Part shown: piece after piece, positions 22,401-27,555 of the stretch
Layout of the letters: every line of letters starts with the position of its first letter
Position numbering within the stretch: the stretch's first letter is position 1
Position numbers and translations under genes: made by a program
NCBI GenBank assembly: GCA_018970165.1
Contig: JAGWWZ010000017.1
Span: 1 to 41,669 of the forward strand
Reading direction: 5' to 3'
From: Planctomycetota bacterium
Lineage (GTDB): Bacteria > Planctomycetota > Planctomycetia > Pirellulales > Pirellulaceae
Length of the DNA: 41,669 nucleotides
Notes under the pieces: generated by a model
What the model saw: only the letters and a program-made list of their open reading frames with translations
Databases searched by the model: none
What the model was told of the DNA's origin: nothing

Positions 22401-23283
22401 TCAACGCCCGAGGGTTGCTGTTGAGTTCCACTCGAATCGTTTGGCCATTGACAAGAACGTTGGGTGGACCGGGCACATCGAAACTTCGGGAAGTGAACTC
22501 AATGCGAACTCCGGTTGCTGTACTACCGGTATTGACCGTTATGAACTCCGCTTGAAGCGAAGCATCACCCGAATTGAAGTTGGTCGATGCACGAGCCGAA
22601 TCCGCTCCGACTAAGAATAAAGAGCGGCCGGCGGGGATCGTATCGGCAACGATTGCCGCTTCGCTGCCTCGCAGAAAGCTGGTCACGACCAATGATGCTG
22701 CGGCTCCATCCTCACGCATCGCTCGCACTAGGTCCCCAGCGGTTGTCTTGAAGCCGGGGGCGATATTCACATCGATGGTGATGCGTTGACCTTGTACGGT
22801 AATGATTGGAAAGCTTGCTGGTTTCCCATTCAATCCAGTCGTTCGAGAAGATTGAACAAACCGAATCTCGGTGCCATTGCCCTGTTGTCCTGGGAGCGAA
22901 GCGCTAAAGTCGACGACCGCTGCAGCATTGGTTCCTAAATCGGTTGTGATGTAAGCGGTGCTCAGTGCGCCATCAAGACCAGCACGCTTGATCTGAATGC
23001 CGTTGAGTGTTCGCGCATCGATTTCTGCGCCATCGCCGAAGCGAAGGACCATTTCCCGAGGACTCACGTTCAGAACTGTGGGCGCTGAGGTAGCCCCAAG
23101 GGCGAGAACGGACCCCTCATTGGGTTGGACACCGATCAACTCGAGCCCAGTCGTCATCAAATTCCGGACTTCCAGAGATTCCAGCATCGATCGCCGCAAC
23201 TGCTTTATCTTGCGGGTCTTAGAGCGATCCTTGCGAATGCGATTGCCGGAGGAAGAACCACTCCCGAAACCAAAGGTGGCCAT
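7486..23283 (-). CDS. Giant surface/secreted protein with LEPR-XLL-like N-terminus, beta-helix, PPC, GEVED and dockerin domains
   Basis: 5265 residues from ATG 23283, which has GAGG 8 nt upstream; a TTG at 23337 would add 18 residues. There is no classical signal peptide: a basic Ser/Gly-rich leader precedes MLESLEVRNLMT (33-44), the LEPR-XLL type motif of planctomycete giant proteins. Next: a degenerate matrixin-like domain (about 640-740), a PPC-like domain (about 760-880), parallel beta-helix repeats (about 1009-1710) interrupted by an FN3-like segment (about 1258-1350), more PPC-like domains (about 2052, 2292 and 3357), and at least six divergent copies of a roughly 75-residue DGxxFxI...FEF module between 2688 and 4807. 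A second beta-helix patch lies near 4013-4123. GEVED spans 4922-5079 (DYGDAPDPLYPTL to GEVEDYLITI). Two dockerin repeats follow (DVTGDGFVSPIDVL at 5091, DVNSDGFVGPDDAL at 5133), then a Gly/Glu linker and acidic tail. It is probably an exported adhesion or cell-envelope protein; the partner of the dockerin is unknown. Confidence 0.9.
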   Translation of the reverse strand: MATFGFGSGSSSGNRIRKDRSKTRKIKQLRRSMLESLEVRNLMTTGLELIGVQPNEGSVLALGATSAPTVLNVSPREMVLRFGDGAEIDARTLNGIQIKRAGLDGALSTAYITTDLGTNAAAVVDFSASLPGQQGNGTEIRFVQSSRTTGLNGKPASFPIITVQGQRITIDVNIAPGFKTTAGDLVRAMREDGAAASLVVTSFLRGSEAAIVADTIPAGRSLFLVGADSARASTNFNSGDASLQAEFITVNTGSTATGVRIEFTSRSFDVPGPPNVLVNGQTIRVELNSNPRALTTVQEVLDAINGSREASALVVGRLVSGSSLTRIGGNSTTYSPLVLVGGDDQLVTPAFIGLGDTRREVIVRFGETLPDDSYVIDIFGSGPFALRDITGAAFNGGQSRSVRFDLDLGPTVQAVVPQPVVGTGSSRQQLRNVIYVYFNGDRLNAVEAVKPIYYQLVHTADTVFGGDDFAIRPLAVNYDASLNRVALSFDRNIDELVNPANPNAGVVPLSALRLRIGNDDGAVNTAVASINPTVDAGDRFDSAFDLGGGWLVGTGAKAAVVSSEIKNTTPYVLDFPGANNETGNRNNRYQQHVTRVDSDGIETITYNFASMLGTANQSVQLNAITETQKVMVRQVISLYERYLGARFVESDNQGFTIAVGDMQAIDPATALTPVEPNQPGPRTFAAGPLLSNSSQSAVIIDSQDFNRASDNLFGTELFRSFMRGIGVLLGLGTADELPQSTIQNNNPITDPNVENVFPGNADIIHGQYLFRPESRDIDLYKFTVPDVGGKLSLQVSAERESDSSLLDAALRLYRNEGSSSSPRWVELAANDDYFSKDPRIDLDFVTGGEYAIGVSAKGNNSYDPSIADSGLGGRSEGKYKLRIDYRPPAASTLVDAKGLPTPLDGDGDGRPGGVFNYWFVPTRPDRSANPTSAITLWVDKTAASGGTGTLAAPFSTISQALSQANTLATQDTTGKRVIAVRILGNSQNRAYEIGFNRFGQPMADGSSFDVPRNVNVMIDAGAIIKMGRSRISVGSSTVSVNRSGGSLQLLGIPDSKVILTSLHDSTGVGVNPDRTPPAAAPGDWGGIDFRNRIDGSDETRTDKERAGLFLNAVVHSDIRFGGGQVLVDGVSQVITPIHMVDSRPTVASNLITRSADAAMSATPNSFKEDDFRDSRSQSSGGFIPDYERIGPDIRGNRVVNNTINGLFVKTRTGAAESLETVTVAARFNEVDIPYILGENLVVAGTAGGGVLDVASPPSTIVVLSQTAGGSLAAGTYNYKIVYVDANGNESLASLPTDSLTVVDGSSINLNNLPPIAGSLPYIGRRVYRSTTTGVGPYRFVAQINSSVTSFVDNGTVTGGVLAELTSKIRPRLDGSLAIDPGAIIKNRGSRIEVLDGGVLMAEGTAERPIIMTSINDVRYGAGGTFDTAGNQGRTVAAAGDWGGVFIGHGSSGSIEQARISFGGGTNRIEGGFAQFNPIEVHQGDLRLVNSTVEQNASGANASADTRNGRGKNAAAAIFVRGAQPILVGNRIASNAGAAINIDVNSLTQDFVNDLGRTTGLLGTPSDALENQGPLVRGNAVSNNATNGMLIRGQTLTSQSVWDDQDMVHVVQSLITSDNHHTYGGLQLKSATNQSLVVKFGGTTDLAGLNATGTPLDIQSRIGGSIQILGQPGYPVILTSIADDSVGAGFGIDGRPNTDTDNNGRMTENNISDVVLPTGPEFNRGTLIDNDVDVNRPGFFSARVLNGGGVNILGDGGITAQGVLNKLVNENVIFAFTNYVDVGSDGRAVSLASTNITRPPTLIEPDVVISEGNFVGNNNETVRWRVESRFKNGVAKLFNTVTLESSAPLGNIRFINYLDEDIELINDDFLYITGTPGKNDFRAFTIDGPERVGFSQGGVLEPGAGLVNASYVGFAADSFRNLANAIEGNGTNYTLEGNINQTNLRPFNDPNLGRVFGLADVTTALAWQVSPTATSSTITTFLELIPQNVDEIVPIGSWQGVSMQTYSNDRNVGVSTEKELPRSTSASVNDTPENAQYLGQLARSLQSGDENTRLGFQVQGVIGKPSDVDVYSFRAFGGTEVWLDIDRTDASLDTVVELIAADGSILALSDNSYAEEVDRVANPLFSALGGNSVNPLRKSPLGIVPQSSRGDARDDYSTNVKDAGFRVRLPGLANQATLYHVRVRSSNQFPSQPVSTPALSDPSSVGQGRSRGAYQLQVRLGEDQEFPGTYVGYADIRFATTGLSLNGVPRHSPLVGESGEIAGDLPTATTNTTGPNNTFLTAQELGNLLQTDRKAISVSGSLSSANDIDWFTFTIDYPSLVTPLREYLSTIFDIDYADGIGRADMSMYLFSSNGTLVRMGENSNILDDRHAPITIANNADLGRGSTGSLDPFLGPSELPQGRYFLALTNRTQVPAVLANRLNTAVGNANVRILPVSSTRLLVEDRVGDARSTTVPPVFSQFLDLSSRVEYTLGDVPFYVSQSSADGNTRTFLGNSFTGEIGNEVGIANFEMRDTFIRPNGDYRGFSVDNAETSRYILINPGTGVGVVNGGIDFGVEDLDGASELEDSPTPMTIEASTVMPLNDSGFNQLEFGFLVANRNSTPQFAGGNNGVRYFNNILYRFDPTTGAGLSAPAQPRAFNQDRDDLTDLILGAGTIVTERGFIDTNSQQGVPVARLAFTEATQTVGNTTRLLINDGDRFTMNANVNGQAVSRVFEFNSGPELLLSFGTNPSRVLMDGDQFQIDGVIYEIETGSTAVTTPGVRTVFYNASMNNEQFARAVRQAVPGGIQVGFEGNRMNFSGATSGSFAVLISRGVASQTTANGGISGQVPINFLAQDTAETIAARVVQAIRSQLLPGISAVQGGAGGIAGRNNEVNLQGPASIGAISGSTRPIGVLAPNGTVTGIAGVNDALYAVSNVGGLYRVGRGQLLNNTPGAIGSFVETSYELSGIPFAGLVRGPTNVAGGAYSNLLFGMTAGGRIYAFDTNGYLQPVFANGATFMDTGVSGNGVAFSNLDFNLWHPSLRRQSNAGHGVNADIEGNAAIAGGTSWYFGFEGADFHNNALLDDALDPLGLPRALGAPLRNSYNFPGGAIGVLESKPISLAGIAAADVPTLYFNYFLSSDQGASTLTQAMTDSFRVYAAGDNGNWIQLATNNDSETSIERLVDNVTGAIPNGTVPGEAVNNPSIAWRQARVSLAGLAGNQEVRFRFEFSTAGGLGYNGFGGRGQELRTVAGSRLRDGQVFTVNGRSFELDMGPTMVFPSGAGIRNLETMTIAGTDFVFWNGTGTAPVGNVIRFTTSDSPSEVATATLAAINAATYSFQTLNLTLSPESSDRNEIIASATPVNNVAANRTRVIANGAIGDIVPGSGEDAETPRRDVDMLRVNLEAGSALRVQVSSSAVGSQVNPRIRVFDSAGVEIARTNQSLGLDVELNITVPTPGEYYVAVSNTEVNNYNPNVEQGRTSVGVTGLYRMTMEITPRTSASVVDNRLQIVGLSPVALATGSQIQFEGAQGTGNKVQRISTTGTPTGGTFTLEFNDGRTTARTLPIAWNASAADVQAALERLSNVRTGNVLVVGGNLPGSSLTVTFRGDLATLNVSRMVKDDLQLIGGGISVATVETVPVQILQTMTSVQVATAVARTIEQSTSGSVDQYPTISQRDDYLDMTGFSVGSPGPFFATGARVGDDTSEYSLTSPRPAVRAQNNAFEGLYLDDFMIGLAERGEFVTGATANTAFVQVPSAGSEILVGSYQLEIRSGTDYGAPTRSDINLNRAFDPNQALNNTVEIRFNNASKISDGSTLTINDGTNFITMEFEDISLPAGSPGRGVRSGNLPITFDPIANESAFVIAERFRNTVNSSVVQSILNVGALSSDGSSTGRNSTDVSLVGSVSVSMNPDIGFIFNRSPNIRFNATSSVRDGDTIRIEDGMNSVELEFNDSTAVAGTPNFGVRAGNVPIPFNPSVSESAVALAARVLAIINSPAVQTRLRVVARPVVGLGGQASDAISIGGSVAVVVTPRVGAVVSQLLEGDRNITRDQGQVLIENSRISNSSDVGISLSADARDAVSRAPNQGSVRNLLTINDQRLIPGAVVMNNELFANRAGGIRISGEVATTIDLPPAPVPFARVVNNTIVGGRISTISIPASTTIDGAFYRTGSLSFADSVVSYDPRAGGGPVPLTGLQDATQALGVPNYSSVGEPRPNQGVVSLGRGGVLVVRFDDNILTGSDDASPDLAVYEVGAAELVRVEVSSDGVNYTSVGSASYNSPFIDLDQFGFNSLSQLYFVRLTDEPNEGGISGDSVGADIDAVGALSSRSAFRFTPGGTGIRVQNNASPTLMNNILVNGVEGINVSANSNTTVIGGTLYQANTTNAVGVSVGQFPIIASASVPLFTNIGLLNTYPVPGAPSIDSSIDSLLDRDAMLAVKRDLGLAASPIIAPALDIYGALRVDDPAVTAPPGIGESIFKERGAADRSDFLGPIAVSINPLDNDAAGLDGNPAVGTIELVSSNLRTIDIQLLDASALNNVSQGSDIDPATVLATAISVSKNGEVLLEGRDYRFGYDATSKLIRLTSLSGLWESGAFYTIRFIVGQEQSIVAAAPTQMVDGTVYTILDANRSPNYFEIETGLRLNIPTSLDGLTHNILDGTTFRIDNGARRVQFEFDNNNLSTTGVRVIPFNTQDLPSVLAGKIADAIRAEGLNLTAEPFGTNSIQILSQAPVQFITENSGIASVGQTGTTPVYGVRIPTVAGVPQGLFDGQTFSIQRGGLSATFEFDGNATIQTGNIRVSLDTASLSNQAALIASAINGSGLGVTASVGPNGTVSVGTDPSIRIAAGTSGLAIIGVAGRNATTPITLNLATITTAEQVAQRIQSVLDAANMAGVDPQQFSTRVLIKGATGVTGNGVAAVQGIRDRAGNPMRATELNGESLINIFIGEGFDYGDAPDPLYPTLKDSNGPRHKVVRGFSLGPTVGADADARLIDADVDDGVTFSTLVTGFSGSLQLTAQGISLSRPGFASAWIDYDADGIFEATERINITGRIVNGLNSPITFKVPGTAVVDRPVAARVRFSSDFTAIASPTGEAIDGEVEDYLITIERNPYTNPNNALDVTGDGFVSPIDVLQVVNFINRNGLVTPLTLPPDPLNPLSFLDVNSDGFVGPDDALAIINFINNSLPGGGGEGEGEGSADNRDLWFATTAISPAPATNQPNSDSRSGSSEARPQVNRVANASLDDFLASLVNQEMGPIPADDSIDEISSATAQRQREDQQPDWAVALEDVLKDMF

Positions 23284-23678
23284 TGAGGAACCTCGTACAG
23301 AGCCAAAAAACTGGGGCAAAAAAGGCTTGCGAGACAAACGCCCGCAAATTCGAGTCTAATTAGACATGCGTGCATTGCAACGAACGCTGTCAGGGTTCAG
23401 CCCCGTTTGGTTGTCCCAAGTCGTGTCCTTTCGCGGACGTGACCCACCCGGTGGCAGCATAACCCTTCTGCGTCCTACAATCCCACGCGAGTCGTTAGAG
23501 GGTTTGCCAGTGTCAAAAGTTCCCACGCGGACTGCTTGTGGCACTTTGGCACCCATTTGGCGTCAAAAACCCTTCTCGTTCCCTTGCCGCAACGATAGAT
23601 TCTTAGGAAAACCGCTGTTTTCTGCTGGCACTTATCCCCACTTCACCGCGGCACCCCCCGGGCAAAGCACCAAAAACC
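23284..23678. promoter_or_regulatory. Divergent upstream region of the giant-protein gene and ffh
   Basis: About 395 bases with no credible gene; the long frame that crosses it on the plus strand is the out-of-frame shadow of ffh. It must carry promoters for both directions. On the minus side a perfect 12-bp palindrome, GTCTAATTAGAC (23354-23365), lies about 70 bp before ATG 23283. It overlaps a poor -35/-10 pair (TTGCAA, 16 nt, TAGACT), so it is a possible operator. I could not place a promoter for ffh. Confidence 0.35.
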
Positions 23679-25154
23679 ATGTTTCAATCGCTGCAAGAAG
23701 GACTCCAATCCGCGTTTCGATCTCTGCAAGGCAAAGGGAAACTAAGCGAATCCAACATGCGCGAGGGGATCGCCATGGTGGAACGCTCCCTCGTCGAAGC
23801 CGACGTCAGCATCGATGTAGTGCAGAAATTCGTGGCCGACGTGGCGGCAGCCGCCGAAGGGAGACGAATCCTCCTTTCTCTCCGCCCCCACGAAGAGTTC
23901 ATCAAAATCGTTTTCGAGGAGTTAGTAAACGTCCTCGGTCCGGTCGACAACGCCCTACCGATCAAACGGGGTACCCTGACCACAATCATGATGTGCGGTC
24001 TCCAGGGTGCTGGCAAAACCACCACCTGCGGCAAGCTGGCCCTACTTATCCGAGAAAAGAAACTTAAACCATTCCTGATCGCCGCCGACTTGCAGCGACC
24101 CGCCGCTATCGAACAACTTCATGTCCTGGGTGAACAACTCGGAGTCCCAGTCTTCAGCAAACCCGGCGCAACCGACCCAGTCGCCGTTTGCCGAGAAGGA
24201 CAAGATCAAGCCAGAGCCGTCCACGCGGACGTCGTGATTCTCGATACCGCCGGCCGCCTGGCGATCGATGCAGAGTTGATGGAACAGCTCAAACAGATCG
24301 ACAAACAAGTCCAACCCGATCAGGTCTATTTGGTGGTCGATGGCATGACCGGGCAGGATGCCGTGAAAAGCGCCAAAGCATTCAACGAGGCGCTGAGCCT
24401 CGACGGGGTCATCATGACCAAACTCGACGGTGATGCCCGAGGCGGAGCACTGCTAAGCGTCAAAGCCGTTACCGAAGTACCGATCAAATTCATCGGTACC
24501 GGCGAACACATGGATGCCTTGGAACCGTTCCGCCCCGAAGGCATGGCCAGCCGCATCCTGTCGATGGGTGATATCGTTGAAGTGGCTCGCGAAGCCCACC
24601 GCCTCATCGATGAACGGGAACGCAAAGCTCTCGAAGATCGAATGTCCAAGGGAATCTTCACCCTGACCGACTTCCGAGACATGATGCAAAAACTTCGCAA
24701 ACCCGGCTTGATCGGCAAAATGATGAGCCTGATGCCCGGCATGGGTGAACTCTCCAAAGTCATGGGGAACACCGACAGCGAAAAGGAAATGAGCCGCCTG
24801 ACCGGGATCATCGACTCGATGACCCCCGACGAACGGCGGAATCCCAAGCTGATCGACTCATCCCGACGCAATCGAATCGCCAAGGGTTGCGGTGTCCAGG
24901 CGGTGCAGGTGAGCGACTTGATCAAGCAATTCGAAACCATCGGGCCAATGCTGCAAATGGCTACCTCCGGCTCCACCGCAGACAAGATGAAGATGCTTCA
25001 ACAGATGCAAGGCATGGCCACATCCAACCCGTTCAACCCCTTGGGAGGGATGAAAATCAAGGGGAATACAGGCAAACGCCTCACCCCCAAAGAACGGGAA
25101 AAAATGCAGCGAGAACGGGAAAAGCTCCTAAGGAAAAAGAAGCGAGGCAGCTAA
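23679..25154 (+). CDS. ffh: Signal recognition particle protein Ffh (SRP54 homologue)
   Basis: 491 residues, within the usual length range for Ffh. This GTPase binds SRP RNA and signal sequences on nascent chains and brings ribosomes to FtsY at the membrane. The N domain covers about 1-90. The G domain has the P-loop GLQGAGKTT (107-115), DTAGR (189-193) and TKLDGDARGG (247-256). The methionine-rich M domain runs from about 320, with MMSLMPGMGELSKVMGN and the RNA-binding helix-turn SSRRNRIAKGCG. The C-terminus is Met/Gln-rich and then very basic (ending LRKKKRGS), as usual. It is the first gene of a co-directional block with rpsP and trmD, with 94 nt between ffh and rpsP. The ATG lacks a strong Shine-Dalgarno. 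Confidence 0.97.
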   Translation: MFQSLQEGLQSAFRSLQGKGKLSESNMREGIAMVERSLVEADVSIDVVQKFVADVAAAAEGRRILLSLRPHEEFIKIVFEELVNVLGPVDNALPIKRGTLTTIMMCGLQGAGKTTTCGKLALLIREKKLKPFLIAADLQRPAAIEQLHVLGEQLGVPVFSKPGATDPVAVCREGQDQARAVHADVVILDTAGRLAIDAELMEQLKQIDKQVQPDQVYLVVDGMTGQDAVKSAKAFNEALSLDGVIMTKLDGDARGGALLSVKAVTEVPIKFIGTGEHMDALEPFRPEGMASRILSMGDIVEVAREAHRLIDERERKALEDRMSKGIFTLTDFRDMMQKLRKPGLIGKMMSLMPGMGELSKVMGNTDSEKEMSRLTGIIDSMTPDERRNPKLIDSSRRNRIAKGCGVQAVQVSDLIKQFETIGPMLQMATSGSTADKMKMLQQMQGMATSNPFNPLGGMKIKGNTGKRLTPKEREKMQREREKLLRKKKRGS

Positions 25155-25237
25155 CCCCAAAAAACCTGAAAATGAGCCTCCCCAGTTTCTCGATCTGCGG
25201 GTATCATCCTCGTCTCTAGTTTCGAGTCATCCACGTC

Positions 25238-25242
25238 GGAGA
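25238..25242 (+). promoter_or_regulatory. Ribosome binding site that fixes the rpsP start
   Basis: GGAGA lies 6 nt before GTG 25249. It is too close to the in-frame TTG at 25243 for that codon to be used, so it decides the start of S16. Confidence 0.6.
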
Positions 25243-25248
25243 TTGGTT

Positions 25249-25578
25249 GTGTCGGTACGTATTCGAATGAAGCGATTGGGACGCAAGAATCGTCCGTTTT
25301 ATCGTTTGTGCGCCATTGATCAGCGAAGCCCCCGCGATGGGCGTGTTCTCGAAGAGCTGGGGCATTACGACCCCATGTGCAGGGAAGTAGACGCACGAGC
25401 CATCCTCAATGGTGACCGTATCGACTACTGGGTCAGCGTGGGTGCCCAGCCGAGCGAGAATGTTGTTGTGTTGATCAAAAAGTACGGGACCAATGGCTCC
25501 CATCTGGCAAAGCAGCAGGAAGCCCTATCCCGTCTGGGTCGACTCGCCAAGGCTAAGTCAGAAACTGCGGCATCGTAA
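25249..25578 (+). CDS. rpsP: 30S ribosomal protein S16
   Basis: 109 residues from GTG 25249. The in-frame TTG at 25243 would add two residues, but the GGAGA motif fits GTG, and S16 proteins normally begin with a short stretch like (M)SVRIRMKRLGRKNRPFYR. The body has the expected LEELGHYDP segment and the GDRIDYWVSVGAQPSENV region. A basic Ala/Lys-rich tail of about 25 residues follows. S16 binds 16S rRNA early in 30S assembly. It sits between ffh and trmD, as in many bacteria. The rimM gene, which often lies between rpsP and trmD, is absent: only 27 nt separate the two genes. Confidence 0.97.
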   Translation: MSVRIRMKRLGRKNRPFYRLCAIDQRSPRDGRVLEELGHYDPMCREVDARAILNGDRIDYWVSVGAQPSENVVVLIKKYGTNGSHLAKQQEALSRLGRLAKAKSETAAS

Positions 25579-25605
25579 GCTGTCCGGTAACCGCCTTGGT
25601 CTCCC

Positions 25606-26319
25606 GTGCCCAACCCCAGCCTACGATTCGATATAGTGACTCTATTTCCCGAAATATTTTCGGGGTATCTCTCTCAAAGTCTACTCGCCAAGGCTATAGA
25701 ACGCGGGCTCATCGATATCCAAGTCCACAACCTCAGGGACTGGTCCATCGATCCGAAACATCACAAGATCGATGATCGCCCCTACGGTGGCGGTCCTGGC
25801 ATGCTCATCAGTGTCGAACCGGTGATCCGATGTGTCCATGATGTTCAGGCCATGAATTCTACTACAGGCCTAGTCATTCTATTGACACCGCAAGGGGAAC
25901 GATTGGGTCAGCCTCGCATTGAACAGCTGGCTCCGTACGGTCGATTGATTTTGTTGTGCGGTCGCTACGAGGGCTTCGACCATCGCGTTGTCGAAATACT
26001 CAAACCGCTGGAACTGAGCATCGGCGACTTCGTTCTCAATGGCGGAGAAGTTGCCGCAATGGTTGTCGTCGATGCGACCATCCGCATGGTCCCGGGTGTC
26101 CTCGGAGATGAACAAAGCAGTTGGGAGGATTCCTTCTCGCGCGGCAATCGCATGTTGGAGTTTCCTCAGTACACGCGTCCTCCCGAATACCTTGGCCATT
26201 GCGTCCCCGAAGTTCTCCTGAGTGGCGACCACCAGAAAATCGCTCAATGGCGCAAAGAGCAGTCGGAACGTCGCACACGCGAACGCCGTCAGGATCTACT
26301 ACCCGGCGATGATGCCTGA
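25606..26319 (+). CDS. trmD: tRNA (guanine-37-N1)-methyltransferase TrmD
   Basis: 237 residues from GTG 25606, close to the normal TrmD length. It uses S-adenosylmethionine to methylate G37 next to the anticodon and so prevents frameshifting. Signature parts are LRFDIVTLFPEIF at the N-terminus, DDRPYGGGPGM (56-66), the trefoil-knot SAM site LLCGRYEGFDHRV (116-128) with SIGDFVLNGGEVAAM (138-152), and the C-terminal DSFSRGNRMLEFPQYTRP (175-192), which holds the catalytic Asp equivalent. The last 31 nt overlap the 3' end of the convergent pseudouridine synthase gene. The rplS gene that often follows trmD is not here. Confidence 0.97.
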   Translation: MPNPSLRFDIVTLFPEIFSGYLSQSLLAKAIERGLIDIQVHNLRDWSIDPKHHKIDDRPYGGGPGMLISVEPVIRCVHDVQAMNSTTGLVILLTPQGERLGQPRIEQLAPYGRLILLCGRYEGFDHRVVEILKPLELSIGDFVLNGGEVAAMVVVDATIRMVPGVLGDEQSSWEDSFSRGNRMLEFPQYTRPPEYLGHCVPEVLLSGDHQKIAQWRKEQSERRTRERRQDLLPGDDA

Positions 26320-27407
26320 CGTCGAAGCGATTGCAGCCAACGATGTAGGTCGACTGGCCAAGGCATTTTGAAATCAACCGCAGCGCCAGTGATCGGATGT
26401 TCAAAGGCAAGTGTTGCTGAGTGCAACGCCTGACGCGGTGCACCGCTTGCGTCCCTACCCTCCCCCCGAATCTTGGATGTTCCATAGAGAGCATCACCAC
26501 ACAAAGGATAGCCCGCCTCCGAGAGATGAATACGAATCTGATGAGTGCGCCCGGTCTCCAGTTCGCATTCCATCATCGAATAGTCCCCGATCCGTTCGAT
26601 GGGACGAACGCGAGTGACGGCCCGTTGCTCAGTCGGGTCCTCTCCACGATCGGCGGGCTTCGTGCCACGTAGACCGTCACCTCGATCTCTAACCAAGACT
26701 GTGTCGAATGTTTGCGCTTCGGGATGACCATGCACGACAGCGTGATACTTGCGGATGATTCGATGAGTTCGAAACGCCTTACCCAGCCCTTGCGCCACAC
26801 TTGGAGTCCGTGCAAAGATCATCAAGCCGCTGGTATCTCGGTCCAGTCGATGCACTGCCACAACCTGATATCGCTTGAGCCTGGCAGCATCTTGCCGCTG
26901 CTGATCGCTTCGGTTCCAGCGAGGTTCCCGTCGCTTGGGTAGTTGCTTGGAACCAGGCGGGTGGAAATAGCGATCCAGGGCTTTGGGCAACAACTCCTCG
27001 AGAGTAGGTTGCAGTTGCCGACGCTTGTCCGACAGATTCCGCTCTTCGAAGTGCCGGACACTAGTGATTCCGGCCGGTTTTTCAACGACGACGAGAAAAT
27101 CGTCGACATAAACGATCCGCAGATCCTCAACTCCAACCGGCTTGGGCAACGGATCTCGCCAAAACTTGATGACGTCTTTCGAGGTCACTTTGCGAAGGCA
27201 ATCCACGCAAAGATTGCCGTTGATCTGGACATGCCGACCGCGAATAGATCGCCGAACGTCCCCCCAACTTGAATCGGACAAGCACTTTTTGAGGATCCGT
27301 TCCAGCACCTGACCATCGTCTTGAGCATCGACATGGATACGTTGAAATGCGTCGTTGCCCTGTTGATTCATACCGCAGTTGGCTGTGCCACTGAAAAGAT
27401 TCGACAT
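26289..27407 (-). CDS. RluD-family pseudouridine synthase
   Basis: 372 residues. It isomerises specific uridines in RNA, most likely 23S rRNA. An S4 RNA-binding domain covers about 33-80 (VLERILKKCL, RGRHVQINGNLC). The catalytic domain follows, starting IVYVDDFLVVVEKPAGITS (98-116). The catalytic motif HRLDRDTSG is at 186-194, with Asp189 as nucleophile. ELETGRTHQIRIHLSEAGYP and LCGDALYG are the conserved C-terminal motifs. An insertion of about 60 mostly basic residues (about 118-180) separates the first strand from the catalytic loop and is longer than in RluC/RluD, so I give no specific symbol. The ATG at 27407 has no clear Shine-Dalgarno, and Met13 (27371) is an alternative start. Confidence 0.9.
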   Translation of the reverse strand: MSNLFSGTANCGMNQQGNDAFQRIHVDAQDDGQVLERILKKCLSDSSWGDVRRSIRGRHVQINGNLCVDCLRKVTSKDVIKFWRDPLPKPVGVEDLRIVYVDDFLVVVEKPAGITSVRHFEERNLSDKRRQLQPTLEELLPKALDRYFHPPGSKQLPKRREPRWNRSDQQRQDAARLKRYQVVAVHRLDRDTSGLMIFARTPSVAQGLGKAFRTHRIIRKYHAVVHGHPEAQTFDTVLVRDRGDGLRGTKPADRGEDPTEQRAVTRVRPIERIGDYSMMECELETGRTHQIRIHLSEAGYPLCGDALYGTSKIRGEGRDASGAPRQALHSATLAFEHPITGAAVDFKMPWPVDLHRWLQSLRRQASSPGSRS

Positions 27408-27555
27408 ACACCGGAGGATGACATTCCGTTACAATACACCAAATCCGTTTTCCATGTAGCGGTTTCCGAAATCGCTGTTTTATCTGAATCGCATTTTGAG
27501 ATCGTCCGTTCATCTACCCAAAACCAGCTCACCTTAGCCATATCGAGTTTCGGCC

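Noticed and set aside
23550-23575. Possible sigma-54 promoter (TTGGCAC followed by TGGC) before ffh
   Set aside because: The -12 element does not read TTGC, the spacing is wrong, and ffh is a constitutive gene.
23366-24067. Plus-strand ORF of 233 codons beginning upstream of ffh
   Set aside because: It overlaps ffh in another frame, is very rich in Arg, Pro and Ser, and the ffh frame is unmistakable.
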